Assembly: GCA_945883335.1 (NCBI GenBank)
Contig: CAMCXI010000002.1
Span: 257,658 to 293,770 of the forward strand
Reading direction: 5' to 3'
Origin: Candidatus Methylopumilus universalis
GTDB lineage: Bacteria > Pseudomonadota > Gammaproteobacteria > Burkholderiales > Methylophilaceae
DNA length: 36,113 nucleotides
Part shown: one piece after another, positions 1 to 8,752 of the stretch
Numbering within the stretch: the stretch's first letter is position 1
Layout: the number at the start of each line of letters is the position of its first letter
The notes under the pieces: model-generated
Databases searched by the model: none
Seen by the model: the letters and a program-made list of their open reading frames with translations, nothing else
What the model was told of the DNA's origin: nothing
Translations under genes and position numbers: made by a program

Positions 1-72
1 ACCTGGTCAGGTCCGGAAGGAAGCAGCCACAACTATTGAGCAAGTGCCGGGGGTTTGGCTCGCCTCCTCCCG
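1..72 (+). ncRNA. ffs: Signal recognition particle 4.5S RNA, 3' part
   Basis: The conserved SRP domain IV loop is present at about positions 5-28 (GGTCAGGTCCGGAAGGAAGC followed by AGCC), followed by the descending strand with GTGCCGGG at 45-52. The 5' half lies outside the window. This RNA pairs with the Ffh protein for co-translational membrane targeting. It precedes dnaX, an order seen in many proteobacteria. The 3' end near the CCTCCTCCCG stretch is an estimate; TTTT follows at once and may be the termination point. Confidence 0.93.
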
Positions 73-194
73 TTTTACAAAAATCCCTGCAGATCAAATA
101 GCTACTTTTATTTGCCTTTTCAAGCGCAATTTTTTAGCCATTTTGTGACAAATTAAGCTAAAGTTAAGGCCTTATTTACTAAGCTAGCCATTCG

Positions 195-228
195 ATGAGT
201 TACCAAGTTATATGAGTTATCAAGTTCT
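195..228 (+). repeat. 17-bp imperfect tandem duplication of the dnaX start region
   Basis: Positions 195-211 and 212-228 are adjacent 17-bp copies with 15 of 17 bases identical. Each copy begins ATGAGTTA and contains CAAGTT. The first copy forms a six-codon ORF (MSYQVI) whose TGA stop at 213-215 overlaps the dnaX ATG at 212-214. Because 17 is not a multiple of three, the duplication does not extend DnaX but places a terminating mini-ORF directly upstream. No good Shine-Dalgarno sequence precedes either ATG. Confidence 0.9.
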
Positions 229-2050
229 CGCGCGCAAATGGCGCCCCAAGTCATTTGAAACATTAATCGGCCAAGAGCACGTCGTTCGCGCCTTAACCAA
301 TGCGCTTGAGCAACAACGTTTGCATCATGCTTACCTCCTCACAGGCACTCGCGGTGTTGGCAAAACCACCATCGCACGTATCTTAGCTAAATCACTTAAT
401 TGCGAAACTGGCATTACCGCGCATCCTTGTGGCGTTTGTTCAACTTGTATGGACATCGACAAAGGCCGATTCATTGATTTAATCGAGGTGGATGCTGCAT
501 CAAATACACAAGTTGATAACATGCGCGACCTGCTAGATAACGCCCAATACGCACCAACTGCCGGTCGATTCAAAGTTTACATCATCGACGAAGTGCACAT
601 GCTTAGCCGTAGCTCGTTTAACGCGATGCTTAAAACGCTAGAAGAGCCGCCAGCACACGTTAAATTTATTCTTGCAACGACTGACCCGCAAAAAATGCCT
701 GTCACAGTGCTTTCACGTTGCTTGCAGTTTAATTTGCGTCAAATGGCCAGCACTTCCATTACTGAATATTGCCAAGGAATTTTAAAAACCGAAAACATTC
801 CTTATGAAGTACCAGCTTTGCAACTGATTGCCAAAGCAGCTTCGGGCAGTATGCGCGATGCCCTGTCATTGCTAGACCAAGCCATTGCTTATGGCAGTCA
901 AAGCGTTCAAGAAAAAGAAGTGCGTGCCATGCTAGGTGCAATCGACCAAAGCTATTTAATCGAACTCTTAAAAGCACTAATACAAAACGATGGTGAAGCT
1001 TTAATGAGCCAGGCCAACGCCATGTCTGAACGCAGCATTGCATTTGACGCAGCATTGGGTGACTTAGCAAATCTGTTACAACAAATTGCGATGACACAAG
1101 TAGTGCCAAACAGCATTGCCTTGGACTTACCAGAGCGACCTGCTTTGCTTGAGCTAGCGCAACAACTTAGCGCGGAAAAAGTTCAACTTTATTATCAAAT
1201 CGCCCTACTCGGTCGCCGCGATATTGGCTTAGCACCTGACGAATATGCTGGCTTTACGATGACACTGCTTCGCATGTTGGCTTTTAATCAAAGCGAAACG
1301 GCAACGCCTGCAATCAAAACAAGTGGGCCAGTTTCAAAACAAGCATCTAGCTCATTAACCAGCCAAGCCCCAAGACCGTCAGCGAGTGCCGCATTAAAAG
1401 CGGTTGAAGTCGCGCCACAAATCGCAATGTTAACGGTAAACGAGCCAGCAGCTTCTGCACCAACAATCTCTCCTGAGCCAGAAGTTGCTTCGTCATCAAT
1501 TGAGGCTAGCCCACCCCGTGTTGAAGCACAAAGCGATGCTTATTCCAGCGAACCTTCAAACGCTCAAACAGAAGCCCAAAACTACAACCATGATGCATTC
1601 AATGAATTAGCTTCAATGCAAGAAGAACCCATAGAACAAAGATTGGAAGCAAGCGCTGAACAACATACCATTCAATTTAATGGCAACTGGCGCAGCTTGG
1701 TTGATGCATTAAAACTAGGCCTAGCTCGCACATTAGCCCAAAACTGTGAGTTAGAAAGCTTTGATGACAACAACATTACGCTCACAGTGCCTGATTCACA
1801 GAAACATCTTTTAGATCCGAATTACCAAGACAAATTAAGCTCAGCAATTAATCAGCATTTCGGCAGAAGAATTCAGCTAAGCCTCAGGGTCGGCGGCACT
1901 GGCAATACGCCAGCCAAGCAGATTTTTGAAGAGAAAGCGATCGTGCAATCAGAAGCTGAATCAGCGATTCAACAAGATGATTTTGTGCAGGCTTTAATGA
2001 AAGATTTTGGGGCCAACATCATCCCATCTAGCATTAAACCAATTCAATAA
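212..2050 (+). CDS. dnaX: DNA polymerase III subunit tau/gamma (clamp loader ATPase)
   Basis: DnaX is the ATPase subunit of the replicative clamp loader; the tau form also holds the polymerase cores together. Visible in 612 residues are Walker A GTRGVGKT at 45-52, zinc-binding cysteines C64, C73, C76 and C79, the Walker B motif DEVH at 126-129, sensor 1 ATTDPQK at 155-161 and the SRC arginine-finger motif at 168-170. A Pro/Ala/Ser-rich linker covers about 365-480, followed by a C-terminal tau domain. The ATG at 212 gives the family N-terminus MSYQVLARKWRP. I see no clear A-AAA-AAG slip site, so a frameshifted gamma form is not supported. ybaB and recR follow, the standard arrangement. The start is duplicated (see the repeat at 195-228). 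Confidence 0.97.
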   Translation: MSYQVLARKWRPKSFETLIGQEHVVRALTNALEQQRLHHAYLLTGTRGVGKTTIARILAKSLNCETGITAHPCGVCSTCMDIDKGRFIDLIEVDAASNTQVDNMRDLLDNAQYAPTAGRFKVYIIDEVHMLSRSSFNAMLKTLEEPPAHVKFILATTDPQKMPVTVLSRCLQFNLRQMASTSITEYCQGILKTENIPYEVPALQLIAKAASGSMRDALSLLDQAIAYGSQSVQEKEVRAMLGAIDQSYLIELLKALIQNDGEALMSQANAMSERSIAFDAALGDLANLLQQIAMTQVVPNSIALDLPERPALLELAQQLSAEKVQLYYQIALLGRRDIGLAPDEYAGFTMTLLRMLAFNQSETATPAIKTSGPVSKQASSSLTSQAPRPSASAALKAVEVAPQIAMLTVNEPAASAPTISPEPEVASSSIEASPPRVEAQSDAYSSEPSNAQTEAQNYNHDAFNELASMQEEPIEQRLEASAEQHTIQFNGNWRSLVDALKLGLARTLAQNCELESFDDNNITLTVPDSQKHLLDPNYQDKLSSAINQHFGRRIQLSLRVGGTGNTPAKQIFEEKAIVQSEAESAIQQDDFVQALMKDFGANIIPSSIKPIQ

Positions 2051-2089
2051 AATACAGACTTAACCTATTAATTTAATAAGGAAATAAAG

Positions 2090-2401
2090 ATGTTTAACAA
2101 AGGTGGCATGGGCAATTTAATGAAACAGGCCCAAATGATGCAAGAGAACATGAAGCGCGCTCAAGCCGAGCTTGCAAATGTTGAAGTTGAAGGCCTTGCA
2201 AGTAACGGCTTGGTTAAAGTGCTCATGACTTGTCGCAACGAAGTAAAACGCGTCAGCATTGACGACAGTGTGATGGACGACAAAGAAACGCTTGAAGACT
2301 TAGTGCTGATTGCGATTAAAGATGCGTTAAGCAAAGCTGAAAAAACGTCAGAAGCGCGTATGAGCGGCCTCATGCCAGCTGGCATGAAAATGCCTTTCTA
2401 G
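2090..2401 (+). CDS. ybaB: YbaB/EbfC family nucleoid-associated protein
   Basis: This 103-residue protein has the family hallmarks: a Met/Gln/Lys-rich N-terminal helix ([20 protein letters not shown]), a central beta region and the C-terminal motif [13 protein letters not shown]. YbaB/EbfC proteins are small dimeric DNA-binding proteins associated with the nucleoid. They are often encoded between dnaX and recR, as here. A Shine-Dalgarno AAGGAA lies at 2079-2084. The gene sits 39 bp after dnaX and 15 bp before recR, so co-transcription is likely. Confidence 0.96.
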   Translation: MFNKGGMGNLMKQAQMMQENMKRAQAELANVEVEGLASNGLVKVLMTCRNEVKRVSIDDSVMDDKETLEDLVLIAIKDALSKAEKTSEARMSGLMPAGMKMPF

Positions 2402-2416
2402 ATATTTAGAGCCCAC

Positions 2417-3016
2417 GTGCAAACCCCCGCAAGTTTAGACCAGCTCATTGAGGCTTTACGCTGCTTACCCGGCGTTGGCCCAAAATCGGCAACCCGCATG
2501 GCATATCACCTCCTGCAACGCGACCGAAAAGGAGCAAATAACCTTGCCTCTGCGTTAGATACAGCATTGCAAGTCGTCAGCCATTGCCAGCTGTGTAATA
2601 CCTTTAGCGAACAACCTATTTGTCTAATGTGCGCTTCCGGCTTACGAGACAGCACAACGCTTTGCGTTGTTGAAATGCCCACCGACATGATGATGATGGA
2701 ACAAACGCAAGCCTATCAAGGCATGTACTTTGTATTGATGGGCCGTCTATCGCCATTAGATGGCATTGGCCCTAAAGAAATCCATTTGGAAAAACTACTT
2801 AAACGGGCACAAGATGGTTTAGTAAAAGAAGTGATTCTTGCAACCAACTATACCGTTGAAGGCGAAGCCACAGCGCATTACATCAGTGAACTACTCAATA
2901 AGCATGGGGTAAAAATTACCCGAATTGCTCGTGGCATGCCGATGGGCGGTGAGATTGAACATGTTGATGCGGGCACATTAGCGCAAGCGATGATGGAACG
3001 ACGAAACGTTTTGTAA
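2417..3016 (+). CDS. recR: Recombination mediator protein RecR
   Basis: RecR acts with RecF and RecO to load RecA at single-stranded gaps. The 199 residues show a helix-hairpin-helix near the N-terminus ([17 protein letters not shown] from about 17), a C4 zinc finger (C57, C60, C69, C72) and a Toprim domain from about residue 80, with the C-terminal [15 protein letters not shown] stretch typical of RecR. The start is GTG at 2417, supported by the family N-terminus ([15 protein letters not shown]) and by position just after ybaB. It is the last gene of the dnaX-ybaB-recR unit and is followed by an intrinsic terminator. Confidence 0.96.
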   Translation: MQTPASLDQLIEALRCLPGVGPKSATRMAYHLLQRDRKGANNLASALDTALQVVSHCQLCNTFSEQPICLMCASGLRDSTTLCVVEMPTDMMMMEQTQAYQGMYFVLMGRLSPLDGIGPKEIHLEKLLKRAQDGLVKEVILATNYTVEGEATAHYISELLNKHGVKITRIARGMPMGGEIEHVDAGTLAQAMMERRNVL

Positions 3017-3037
3017 GAGTAATAGAAAATAGAAAAG

Positions 3038-3059
3038 CCCGAGAGTGTCGGGTTTTTTT
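3038..3059 (+). terminator. Intrinsic terminator after recR
   Basis: The arms CCCGA (3038-3042) and TCGGG (3048-3052) flank a 5-nt loop and are followed by seven T at 3053-3059. It closes the dnaX-ybaB-recR unit. The minus-strand reading is weaker but could also serve the convergent cupin gene. Confidence 0.85.
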
Positions 3060-3083
3060 ATAAACGCTACCAGCAAATACTGC

Positions 3084-3359
3084 TTAGAAGTGTTTGTAAT
3101 GCTTTTTCAATTGCTTGATCACTTCCCATTGCGTTTTCAAGCCTTTAGGGAACTCAACATAGTCACCAGCTTTAATTGTGACAGTTTCGCCACCTTGTGG
3201 TGTCACTGTGAATTCGCCTTCCAATACATATGCTTTTTCAGTCATACCGAAATCAAGTGGGAATTTAGATGGTGCACAATCCCAGATGCTCCATGATGAA
3301 ACGCCCAACTCTTGCAATTTTTCTTGAGAAGGATTGTGGTCAATAATAATTTGGCTCAT
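3084..3359 (-). CDS. Small cupin-domain protein (Cupin_3/DUF861-like)
   Basis: This is a 91-residue single cupin domain. The pattern WSIWDCAPSKFPLDFG ... EKAYVLEGEFTVTPQGG ... IKAGDYVEFPKG ... W ... KKHYKHF matches the small Cupin_3 (EutQ-like) group of unknown role. I chose the ATG at 3359 because a Shine-Dalgarno AGGAT lies 8 nt upstream and the earlier in-frame start at 3401 adds residues unlike the family. Substrate and metal are unknown; the usual cupin histidine cluster is mostly absent, as in many members of this group. It ends next to the recR terminator and lies downstream of tRNA-Ser on the same strand. Confidence 0.85.
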   Translation of the reverse strand: MSQIIIDHNPSQEKLQELGVSSWSIWDCAPSKFPLDFGMTEKAYVLEGEFTVTPQGGETVTIKAGDYVEFPKGLKTQWEVIKQLKKHYKHF

Positions 3360-3430
3360 TTGTGATCCTAAATATAAAACGTTACAAAAATAAAGCCGCA
3401 AACATTACATTTGCAGCCTTAGAAAATTCT

Positions 3431-3520
3431 TGGCGGAAGAGGTGAGATTCGAACTCACGGTGGGCGTGAACCCACGACAGTTTTCAAGACTGTAGCATTA
3501 AACCGCTCTGCCACTCTTCC
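3431..3520 (-). tRNA. tRNA-Ser (anticodon UGA)
   Basis: Read on the minus strand, this is a 90-nt class II tRNA with the acceptor stem GGAAGAG/CTCTTCC, an anticodon stem ACAGT/ACTGT with loop CTTGAAA (anticodon TGA at 3486-3484), a long variable arm GTGGG...CCCAC, the T-loop TTCGAAT and an encoded 3' CCA (3433-3431). The long variable arm and the anticodon identify a serine tRNA reading UCA. Confidence 0.97.
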
Positions 3521-3572
3521 GTCTTTATCAGTCGCTAAGAAGCAGCCAAGGCGTGTATTATAACACCAGTTT

Positions 3573-4106
3573 TTAGTCGTCGGCTATATCTGAATCAGGA
3601 AAAAGTACATCCGTGTATCCAAAATTAGTAAGATCTTGAATTCTCATAGGATATAAAATGCCATCTAAATGGTCACATTCATGCTGCACAACACGCGCAT
3701 GAAAGCCGCTCACTAGCCTGTCGATTGTTTGCCCAAACTGATCAAAGCCAGTGTAATGTAATCTCGTAAAACGTGGCACCACGCCGCGCATGCCGGGCAC
3801 AGACAAACACCCTTCCCAACCATCCTCCATTTCTTCACCCACAGGAGTTAACACTGGGTTAATAAGGACGGTGTAAGGCACTTGCTCAGCATCGGGATAG
3901 CGCGGATTACTTCCAACACCAAATATGACTACCCGCAAACTTACGTCAATTTGTGGAGCAGCAATCCCTGCGCCGTTCATGCTTTCCATCGTGTCTTGCA
4001 TATCTTGGATTAAAGCGTGCAATTCAGGCGTATCAAAGGCTGTAACTGGCTCTGCCTGTGCAAACAAAAGAGGCTCTCCCATACGCAAGACAGGCTTAAT
4101 TGCCAT
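3573..4106 (-). CDS. def: Peptide deformylase
   Basis: The enzyme removes the N-formyl group from nascent proteins. Starting at the ATG at 4106 ([10 protein letters not shown]) gives 177 residues with all three signature motifs: GAGIAAPQ at 45-52, EGCLS at 98-102 with metal ligand C100, and HECDH at 142-146. Together these form the Fe/Zn site. The open frame extends upstream, but the family N-terminus and the overlap with the upstream gene favour 4106. It overlaps the preceding phosphorylase gene by 11 nt and has no clear Shine-Dalgarno, so translational coupling is likely. It is not next to fmt, the commoner bacterial neighbour, so this may be a second copy in the genome (inference). Confidence 0.95.
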   Translation of the reverse strand: MAIKPVLRMGEPLLFAQAEPVTAFDTPELHALIQDMQDTMESMNGAGIAAPQIDVSLRVVIFGVGSNPRYPDAEQVPYTVLINPVLTPVGEEMEDGWEGCLSVPGMRGVVPRFTRLHYTGFDQFGQTIDRLVSGFHARVVQHECDHLDGILYPMRIQDLTNFGYTDVLFPDSDIADD

Positions 4107-4854
4107 ACAAGGCCACAACTTGTTGAATAATGCCGCGCACACGCGCCATGGTGAGATGGAGAATATCACTCATTTCTTCATATTTAATCTCGTGCAAACT
4201 ATCGCCGCGACCCGCCGCATGATTTGCCACCGGACATATAGCCGCATAACGTATCTCTAGCTCACGCGCCAAGGCCGCCTCTGGCATGCCTGTCATCCCC
4301 ACCATTGTTGCGCCATCGCGATCAAAACGATTAATTTCTGCCGCCGTTTCCAGCCTTGGGCCTTGTGACGTTGCATAAACACCGCCATCGACCAGCGTTT
4401 CGCCGACCAAGCCAGCTGCTTTTAGACATAGCGCACGCAAGCCATCGTCATAAGGCAACGTAAAATCAATGTGCTTGACTTGTTGAAAGCCATTTTCACT
4501 TAAGCCATCAAAGTAAGTACTTTTGCGGCTATGCGTGTAATCAATGAGTTGATTGGGTAAAGCAATGGTACCCGGGCCAAGCTTGTCCGCAATTCCACCA
4601 ACGGTGGCAATTGCAACGATGTCTTTCACGCCTTGCTCATGCAGCGCCCAAATATTGGCGCGGTAATTAATCATATGCGGCGCAATAGTATGGCCATTAC
4701 CGTGCCTAGGTAAGAATACTACGGGCTTGCCGGCAATCTCCCCAAAGGTCAATGGTCCAGAAGCCTCACCATAAGGCGTACGAACAATCTGGCGACGTCC
4801 TATTTGAAGATCAGTCAAAGCCGCTAAGCCTGTGCCACCAATAATTCCTAACAT
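4096..4854 (-). CDS. mtnP: S-methyl-5'-thioinosine/thioadenosine phosphorylase
   Basis: This is a 252-residue member of the MTAP/purine nucleoside phosphorylase family 2. It has the phosphate-binding GIIGGTG near residue 3, PRHG near 50, [14 protein letters not shown], the nucleoside-site segment [17 protein letters not shown] and the segment [15 protein letters not shown]. The enzyme cleaves methylthio-purine nucleosides to the base and methylthioribose-1-phosphate. The overall pattern resembles the methylthioinosine-specific branch as I remember it, but base preference cannot be read with certainty. The ATG at 4854 has AGG six nt upstream; a TTG at 4860 is the alternative. The 3' end overlaps def by 11 nt, and the gene diverges from hpnC. 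Confidence 0.87.
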   Translation of the reverse strand: MLGIIGGTGLAALTDLQIGRRQIVRTPYGEASGPLTFGEIAGKPVVFLPRHGNGHTIAPHMINYRANIWALHEQGVKDIVAIATVGGIADKLGPGTIALPNQLIDYTHSRKSTYFDGLSENGFQQVKHIDFTLPYDDGLRALCLKAAGLVGETLVDGGVYATSQGPRLETAAEINRFDRDGATMVGMTGMPEAALARELEIRYAAICPVANHAAGRGDSLHEIKYEEMSDILHLTMARVRGIIQQVVALYGN

Positions 4855-4958
4855 ACACAACCTGACTTAATAAACGAATAGCTTTAATTGTAGCGCAAAC
4901 CCTATGTCCACTTAGCAATTTTATAGACCCTCTTTTTGTGGCATACTTCGAAGCAATC

Positions 4959-5807
4959 ATGAAGACACAAGCCTCTATTCAAGCCAGCATCAAGCTTGCT
5001 CGCACCCATTATGAAAACTTCCCTGTCGCTTCGATTCTGCTTCCTAAAAAACTACGTGAACCCGTTGCATTAATTTATGCATTTGCACGTCAAGCAGATG
5101 ACTTTGCTGATGAAGGCGATTTATTACCAGAACAAAGACTCGCCCTGCTAGAGGGCTTTAAACAAGAGCTTGACCGCATTCAGCAGAATACAAAACCAAA
5201 CACCGAGCTGTTTGTTGCCTTGCAAGCAACAATTAATCAACATCACTTGCCTATTCAAGCTTTTTACGACTTGCTGGATGCCTTTATCCAAGATGTGACA
5301 AAAACACGCTATCAAGACTTTGGTGAGGTGATGAACTATTGCAGACGCTCAGCCAACCCTGTGGGCAGGCTAATGCTTAGCTTGTATCAAGCAGATACCC
5401 CTCATAATATTGGCATGGCAGATGCAATTTGTAGCGCTTTACAGCTCATCAACTTTCTACAAGACATTGCGATTGATATTCAAAAAGACCGCATTTATTT
5501 ACCACAAACTGACTTGGATAAATACAAAATCACCGAAGCACAAATCCTTCGCGGCGATGCAACTGGCACATGGAGTCTGATGATGGAATTTCAGATTAAT
5601 CGTGCAAGAAAGTTGCTTCAAGCAGGCGCACCATTAGGATTAGTTTTGCCCGGTCGAATTGGGCTTGAAATGCGTATGATGATCACTGGCGGTGAACGCA
5701 TTTTAAAGAAACTCCATCAGGCACATGGCAACGTATTTGATTACAGGCCAAAACTCACCAAAAAAGATTGGCTTTATATGACCTATCGCGCAATCAGTAA
5801 AAAATAG
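4959..5807 (+). CDS. hpnC: Hydroxysqualene synthase HpnC (squalene synthase-like)
   Basis: HpnC converts presqualene diphosphate to hydroxysqualene in the three-enzyme bacterial squalene route. The protein (282 residues from the ATG at 4959) is an all-alpha trans-isoprenyl diphosphate synthase with the first Asp-rich motif DDFADE at 47-52 and the second NFLQDIAIDIQKDR at about 165-178 (D169, D173). The HYENFPVASILLPK N-terminus is typical of HpnC. An in-frame GTG at 4938 would add seven residues; neither start has a strong Shine-Dalgarno, so the start is uncertain. It is followed after 15 nt by hpnD, then hpnE. Confidence 0.92.
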   Translation: MKTQASIQASIKLARTHYENFPVASILLPKKLREPVALIYAFARQADDFADEGDLLPEQRLALLEGFKQELDRIQQNTKPNTELFVALQATINQHHLPIQAFYDLLDAFIQDVTKTRYQDFGEVMNYCRRSANPVGRLMLSLYQADTPHNIGMADAICSALQLINFLQDIAIDIQKDRIYLPQTDLDKYKITEAQILRGDATGTWSLMMEFQINRARKLLQAGAPLGLVLPGRIGLEMRMMITGGERILKKLHQAHGNVFDYRPKLTKKDWLYMTYRAISKK

Positions 5808-5822
5808 CTCTGGAATAATGAC

Positions 5823-6659
5823 ATGACACCAAAAGAATACTGCCAAGATAAAGCCGCCAAAAGTGGCTCGAGTTTTTATTACAGCTTTATGTTTTTACCA
5901 AAAGCTAAGCGCGAAGCCATTACTGCCCTGTATGCGTTTTGCCGAGAAGTAGATGATGTTGTAGACGAGTGCAAAGAGGCCTCCGTGGCTCGTATTAAGC
6001 TCGCTTGGTGGCGCAATGAGATACATGGCCTGTATCTTGGCAATCCGCAGCATCCTGTTACTAAGGCGCTTTTAGAGGCCATCAATACCTATGATTTAGA
6101 TCAAGAGCATTTCATTGAGATTATTGATGGCATGGAAATGGATCTCGATCAAAACCGTTATGCTGACTTTAAGCAACTCCAGCTTTATTGCTATCGTGTT
6201 GCTAGTGTCGTCGGCTTGCTATCTGTTCAAATTTTCGGCTTTACGAATCGCAAAACACTTAAATATGCGCATGACTTAGGAATGGCATTTCAGCTCACCA
6301 ACATCATTCGTGATGTCGGAGAGGATGCACGACGCAACCGCATTTATTTGCCCATGGATGAATTAGCCAAATTTGGCGTTAAGGAATCCGACATCCTTCA
6401 TGGTCATTTATCCGAGAATCTCCAAAAACTTCTAGATTTTCAAATTGAGCGTGCGGAAAGCTTTTACGACCGCGCTTTAAAAGCGTTACCCACTGAAGAT
6501 AAAAAACAGCAGCGCACAGGCTTAATCATGGCAGCGATTTACCGCACCCTGCTTCGCGAAATCAAAACAAGTGGTTCACAACAAGTGCTCCATGCTCGAA
6601 TCTCACTCACTCCGCTCAGGAAGCTATACTTAGCTTGGTCGACATGGATGTTCCACTAA
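5823..6659 (+). CDS. hpnD: Presqualene diphosphate synthase HpnD
   Basis: HpnD condenses two farnesyl diphosphates to presqualene diphosphate. It is a 278-residue squalene/phytoene synthase fold protein with Asp-rich motifs DDVVDE at 44-49 and NIIRDVGEDARRNRIYLP at about 160-177 (D164, D168). The N-terminus (YCQDKAAKSGSSFYYSFMFLP) and REVDDVVDE are characteristic of HpnD rather than HpnC. It is the middle gene of hpnCDE, and its last codons overlap the start of hpnE, which suggests coupled translation. Confidence 0.94.
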   Translation: MTPKEYCQDKAAKSGSSFYYSFMFLPKAKREAITALYAFCREVDDVVDECKEASVARIKLAWWRNEIHGLYLGNPQHPVTKALLEAINTYDLDQEHFIEIIDGMEMDLDQNRYADFKQLQLYCYRVASVVGLLSVQIFGFTNRKTLKYAHDLGMAFQLTNIIRDVGEDARRNRIYLPMDELAKFGVKESDILHGHLSENLQKLLDFQIERAESFYDRALKALPTEDKKQQRTGLIMAAIYRTLLREIKTSGSQQVLHARISLTPLRKLYLAWSTWMFH

Positions 6660-7930
6660 AAAGAGTTGCCATTATTGGTGCTGGCTTAGCTGGATTGAGC
6701 GCCGCCAGCAAGTTGGCTGAAGCAGGCATTAATGTCATCCTATTTGAAGCGGCGCCTCAGCTTGGCGGCCGAGCCCGTAAAGTTGTTTGGAAAGGCCAAA
6801 GCCTTGATAACGGCCAGCATATTTTATTAGGTGCGTATCAGCAAACACTTCAATTAATGGCTTCAGTTGGGGTTCTCGAAAAAAATGGATTATTGAGATT
6901 GCCACTGGCACTCCACATGCACGAATCATTTAGCTTAAAAGCTAAGAATTTACCCGCCCCACTCCATTTGTTATTTGGCTTATTGTCTGCCAAAGGCTTA
7001 AGTTGGCTTGAACGCTTTGCTGCCATTCGCTTTTTTGTATGGCTAAAGACTAAACGCTTCAAACTTAGCAAAGATGAAACATTACTCAGTTTACTCAAGC
7101 GAAAAAACCAGCCCGCAAGGCTCATTAAATGTCTCTGGGAGCCACTATGCCTAGCAGCACTTAATACGCCAATCGCTACCGCCAGCGCACAAACTTATTT
7201 AAACGTGCTGCGGGATAGTTTTAACCAAAATAAAACCGATAGCGATCTGCTTTTACCCAAAGTGGATTTATCAGCACTGCTATCTGAGCCAATCGCTGAA
7301 CATATAAAAAAACATGGCGGAAAAATAGCAGTGAATTCGGCTGTATCTCACATCGAAAAAACGACGAACGGCTTTATCCTTAATATGGCTGGTAAAGAAG
7401 CTACTGAGTTTAGCCACGTAGTGATTGCCACTTCGCCACACCATCTACACGCCATCACCTCGCAACTTGATATCGCAACAAACACAGCATTTGATTATCA
7501 GCCTATCTATACCGTCTATATTCAATACCAAAGCCATATAAAACTACCCAACGTGATGACAGGCTTTACCCAAGGCATTGCCCAATGGGGGTTTGACCGA
7601 GGTCAGCTGTGCGGACAAGTTGGATTAATCTCTGTCATTATCAGCGCGGAGGGTGTTCATCAGACACTCTCGCAGCAAGCGTTAGCAGATGCTGTGATTG
7701 AGGAGCTTAAAGCGGCTTTTCCTTATTTACCAAGCCCTGAGTGGCATAAAGTCATTGCCGAAAAACGTGCAACCTTTGCTTGTACAGCGGATTTAAAACG
7801 CCCTGCCCAACAAACCCGGATTAAAAATCTCTATCTGGCTGGTGACTATACAGAAGGCGATTACCCAGCCACTATCGAGGGCGCCATTCGTAGCGGACTA
7901 TCAGCCGCCCAATTAGTCATGCAATCATGA
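6644..7930 (+). CDS. hpnE: Hydroxysqualene dehydroxylase HpnE (FAD-dependent)
   Basis: HpnE reduces hydroxysqualene to squalene. Near the N-terminus is the FAD-binding dinucleotide motif VAIIGAGLAGLSAASKLAEAG with the downstream FEAAPQLGGRAR motif; the C-terminal FAD motif NLYLAGDYTEGDYPATIEGAIRSG is also intact. This is the amine-oxidase/phytoene-desaturase fold. The length of 428 residues is normal. I use the ATG at 6644, which overlaps hpnD by 16 nt. A TTG at 6635 is also possible and sits better behind AGGAAG at 6618-6623. Squalene could feed hopanoid synthesis, but no squalene-hopene cyclase is in this window. Confidence 0.93.
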   Translation: MDVPLKRVAIIGAGLAGLSAASKLAEAGINVILFEAAPQLGGRARKVVWKGQSLDNGQHILLGAYQQTLQLMASVGVLEKNGLLRLPLALHMHESFSLKAKNLPAPLHLLFGLLSAKGLSWLERFAAIRFFVWLKTKRFKLSKDETLLSLLKRKNQPARLIKCLWEPLCLAALNTPIATASAQTYLNVLRDSFNQNKTDSDLLLPKVDLSALLSEPIAEHIKKHGGKIAVNSAVSHIEKTTNGFILNMAGKEATEFSHVVIATSPHHLHAITSQLDIATNTAFDYQPIYTVYIQYQSHIKLPNVMTGFTQGIAQWGFDRGQLCGQVGLISVIISAEGVHQTLSQQALADAVIEELKAAFPYLPSPEWHKVIAEKRATFACTADLKRPAQQTRIKNLYLAGDYTEGDYPATIEGAIRSGLSAAQLVMQS

Positions 7931-7973
7931 GACAATCTCAGCCAATTTTAATATCAGTCATTGAACAAGCACC

Positions 7974-8711
7974 ATGAAAAACTACCAAGCGCCTCATCAA
8001 CACCTTAAAGACCGCGTGATTATTGTTACTGGCGCTGGCCAAGGACTTGGCCAAACTGCCGCGATTGCGTTTGCCAAACAAGGTGCTACGATGATTTTAA
8101 TTGGACGAACTCAAGCCAAATTAGAAGCGACCTACGACACCATTCAAGCGCAAGGCTTACCAGAAGCGCTGATTTTCCCTATGGACTTAAACAAAGCCAC
8201 AGAGGATGATTTTAATGCCATGGCAGAAGGCATCTACCAGCAGTTAGGTCGTTTAGATGGTATTTTGCACAACGCAACCGACTTTGATAATTTAAGCCCG
8301 CTGGAAATCCAGACAACCGAACAATTTGAAGAGATGTTTCGTGTCAATGTGATTGCGCCATTTGCATTAACCAAAGCCTGTTTGCCGCTGTTAGAACTCG
8401 CAGAAAACGCTTCTGTCATCTTCACTTCCAATAGCTCTGCCCAAACCCCAAAAGCTTACTGGGGAAGCCACGGCATCAGCAAAGCCGCGGCTGACTTTAT
8501 GATGCAAATGTGGTCTCAAGAATTAGAAAGTCGACCTAATATCCGCTTTAATAGCATTGTTCCCGGCGGTTTGCAGAGCCCACAGCGCAAAAAAACACAC
8601 CCGGGTGAAGTGCACAGCGAACTTCCAATTATGGAAAGCGCTATGCAGCTTTATTTGTACCTTATGGGGGATGAGAGCAAAGGCATTACAGGCAAGGTTC
8701 ATCAGGCATGA
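7974..8711 (+). CDS. SDR family oxidoreductase (YciK-like) with His at the catalytic Tyr position
   Basis: This 245-residue short-chain dehydrogenase/reductase fold protein has the cofactor-binding motif TGAGQGLG at about 19-26, an HNA motif at 99-101 (the usual NAG region), catalytic-type serines in TSNSSAQ (about 151-157) and the C-terminal PGG stretch. It resembles E. coli YciK. The expected YxxxK active-site motif instead reads HGISK at 166-170: codon CAC gives His where Tyr is expected, while K170 is kept. The true substrate is unknown, and the protein may be non-catalytic or use an altered proton relay. It follows hpnE by 43 nt and may belong to the same transcript. Confidence 0.88.
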   Translation: MKNYQAPHQHLKDRVIIVTGAGQGLGQTAAIAFAKQGATMILIGRTQAKLEATYDTIQAQGLPEALIFPMDLNKATEDDFNAMAEGIYQQLGRLDGILHNATDFDNLSPLEIQTTEQFEEMFRVNVIAPFALTKACLPLLELAENASVIFTSNSSAQTPKAYWGSHGISKAAADFMMQMWSQELESRPNIRFNSIVPGGLQSPQRKKTHPGEVHSELPIMESAMQLYLYLMGDESKGITGKVHQA

Positions 8712-8752
8712 GCGTCATATGCTTGTCATGTTTTAGATATGTCATGCGCACC

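Noticed and set aside
1171-1400. A-rich stretches in dnaX as a programmed -1 frameshift site giving gamma
   Set aside because: No A-AAA-AAG heptamer in frame with a following early stop and hairpin is visible.
3045-3296. Plus-strand open frame opposite the cupin gene
   Set aside because: It lies over the recR terminator and antisense to a recognisable cupin with a good ribosome site; its product resembles nothing.
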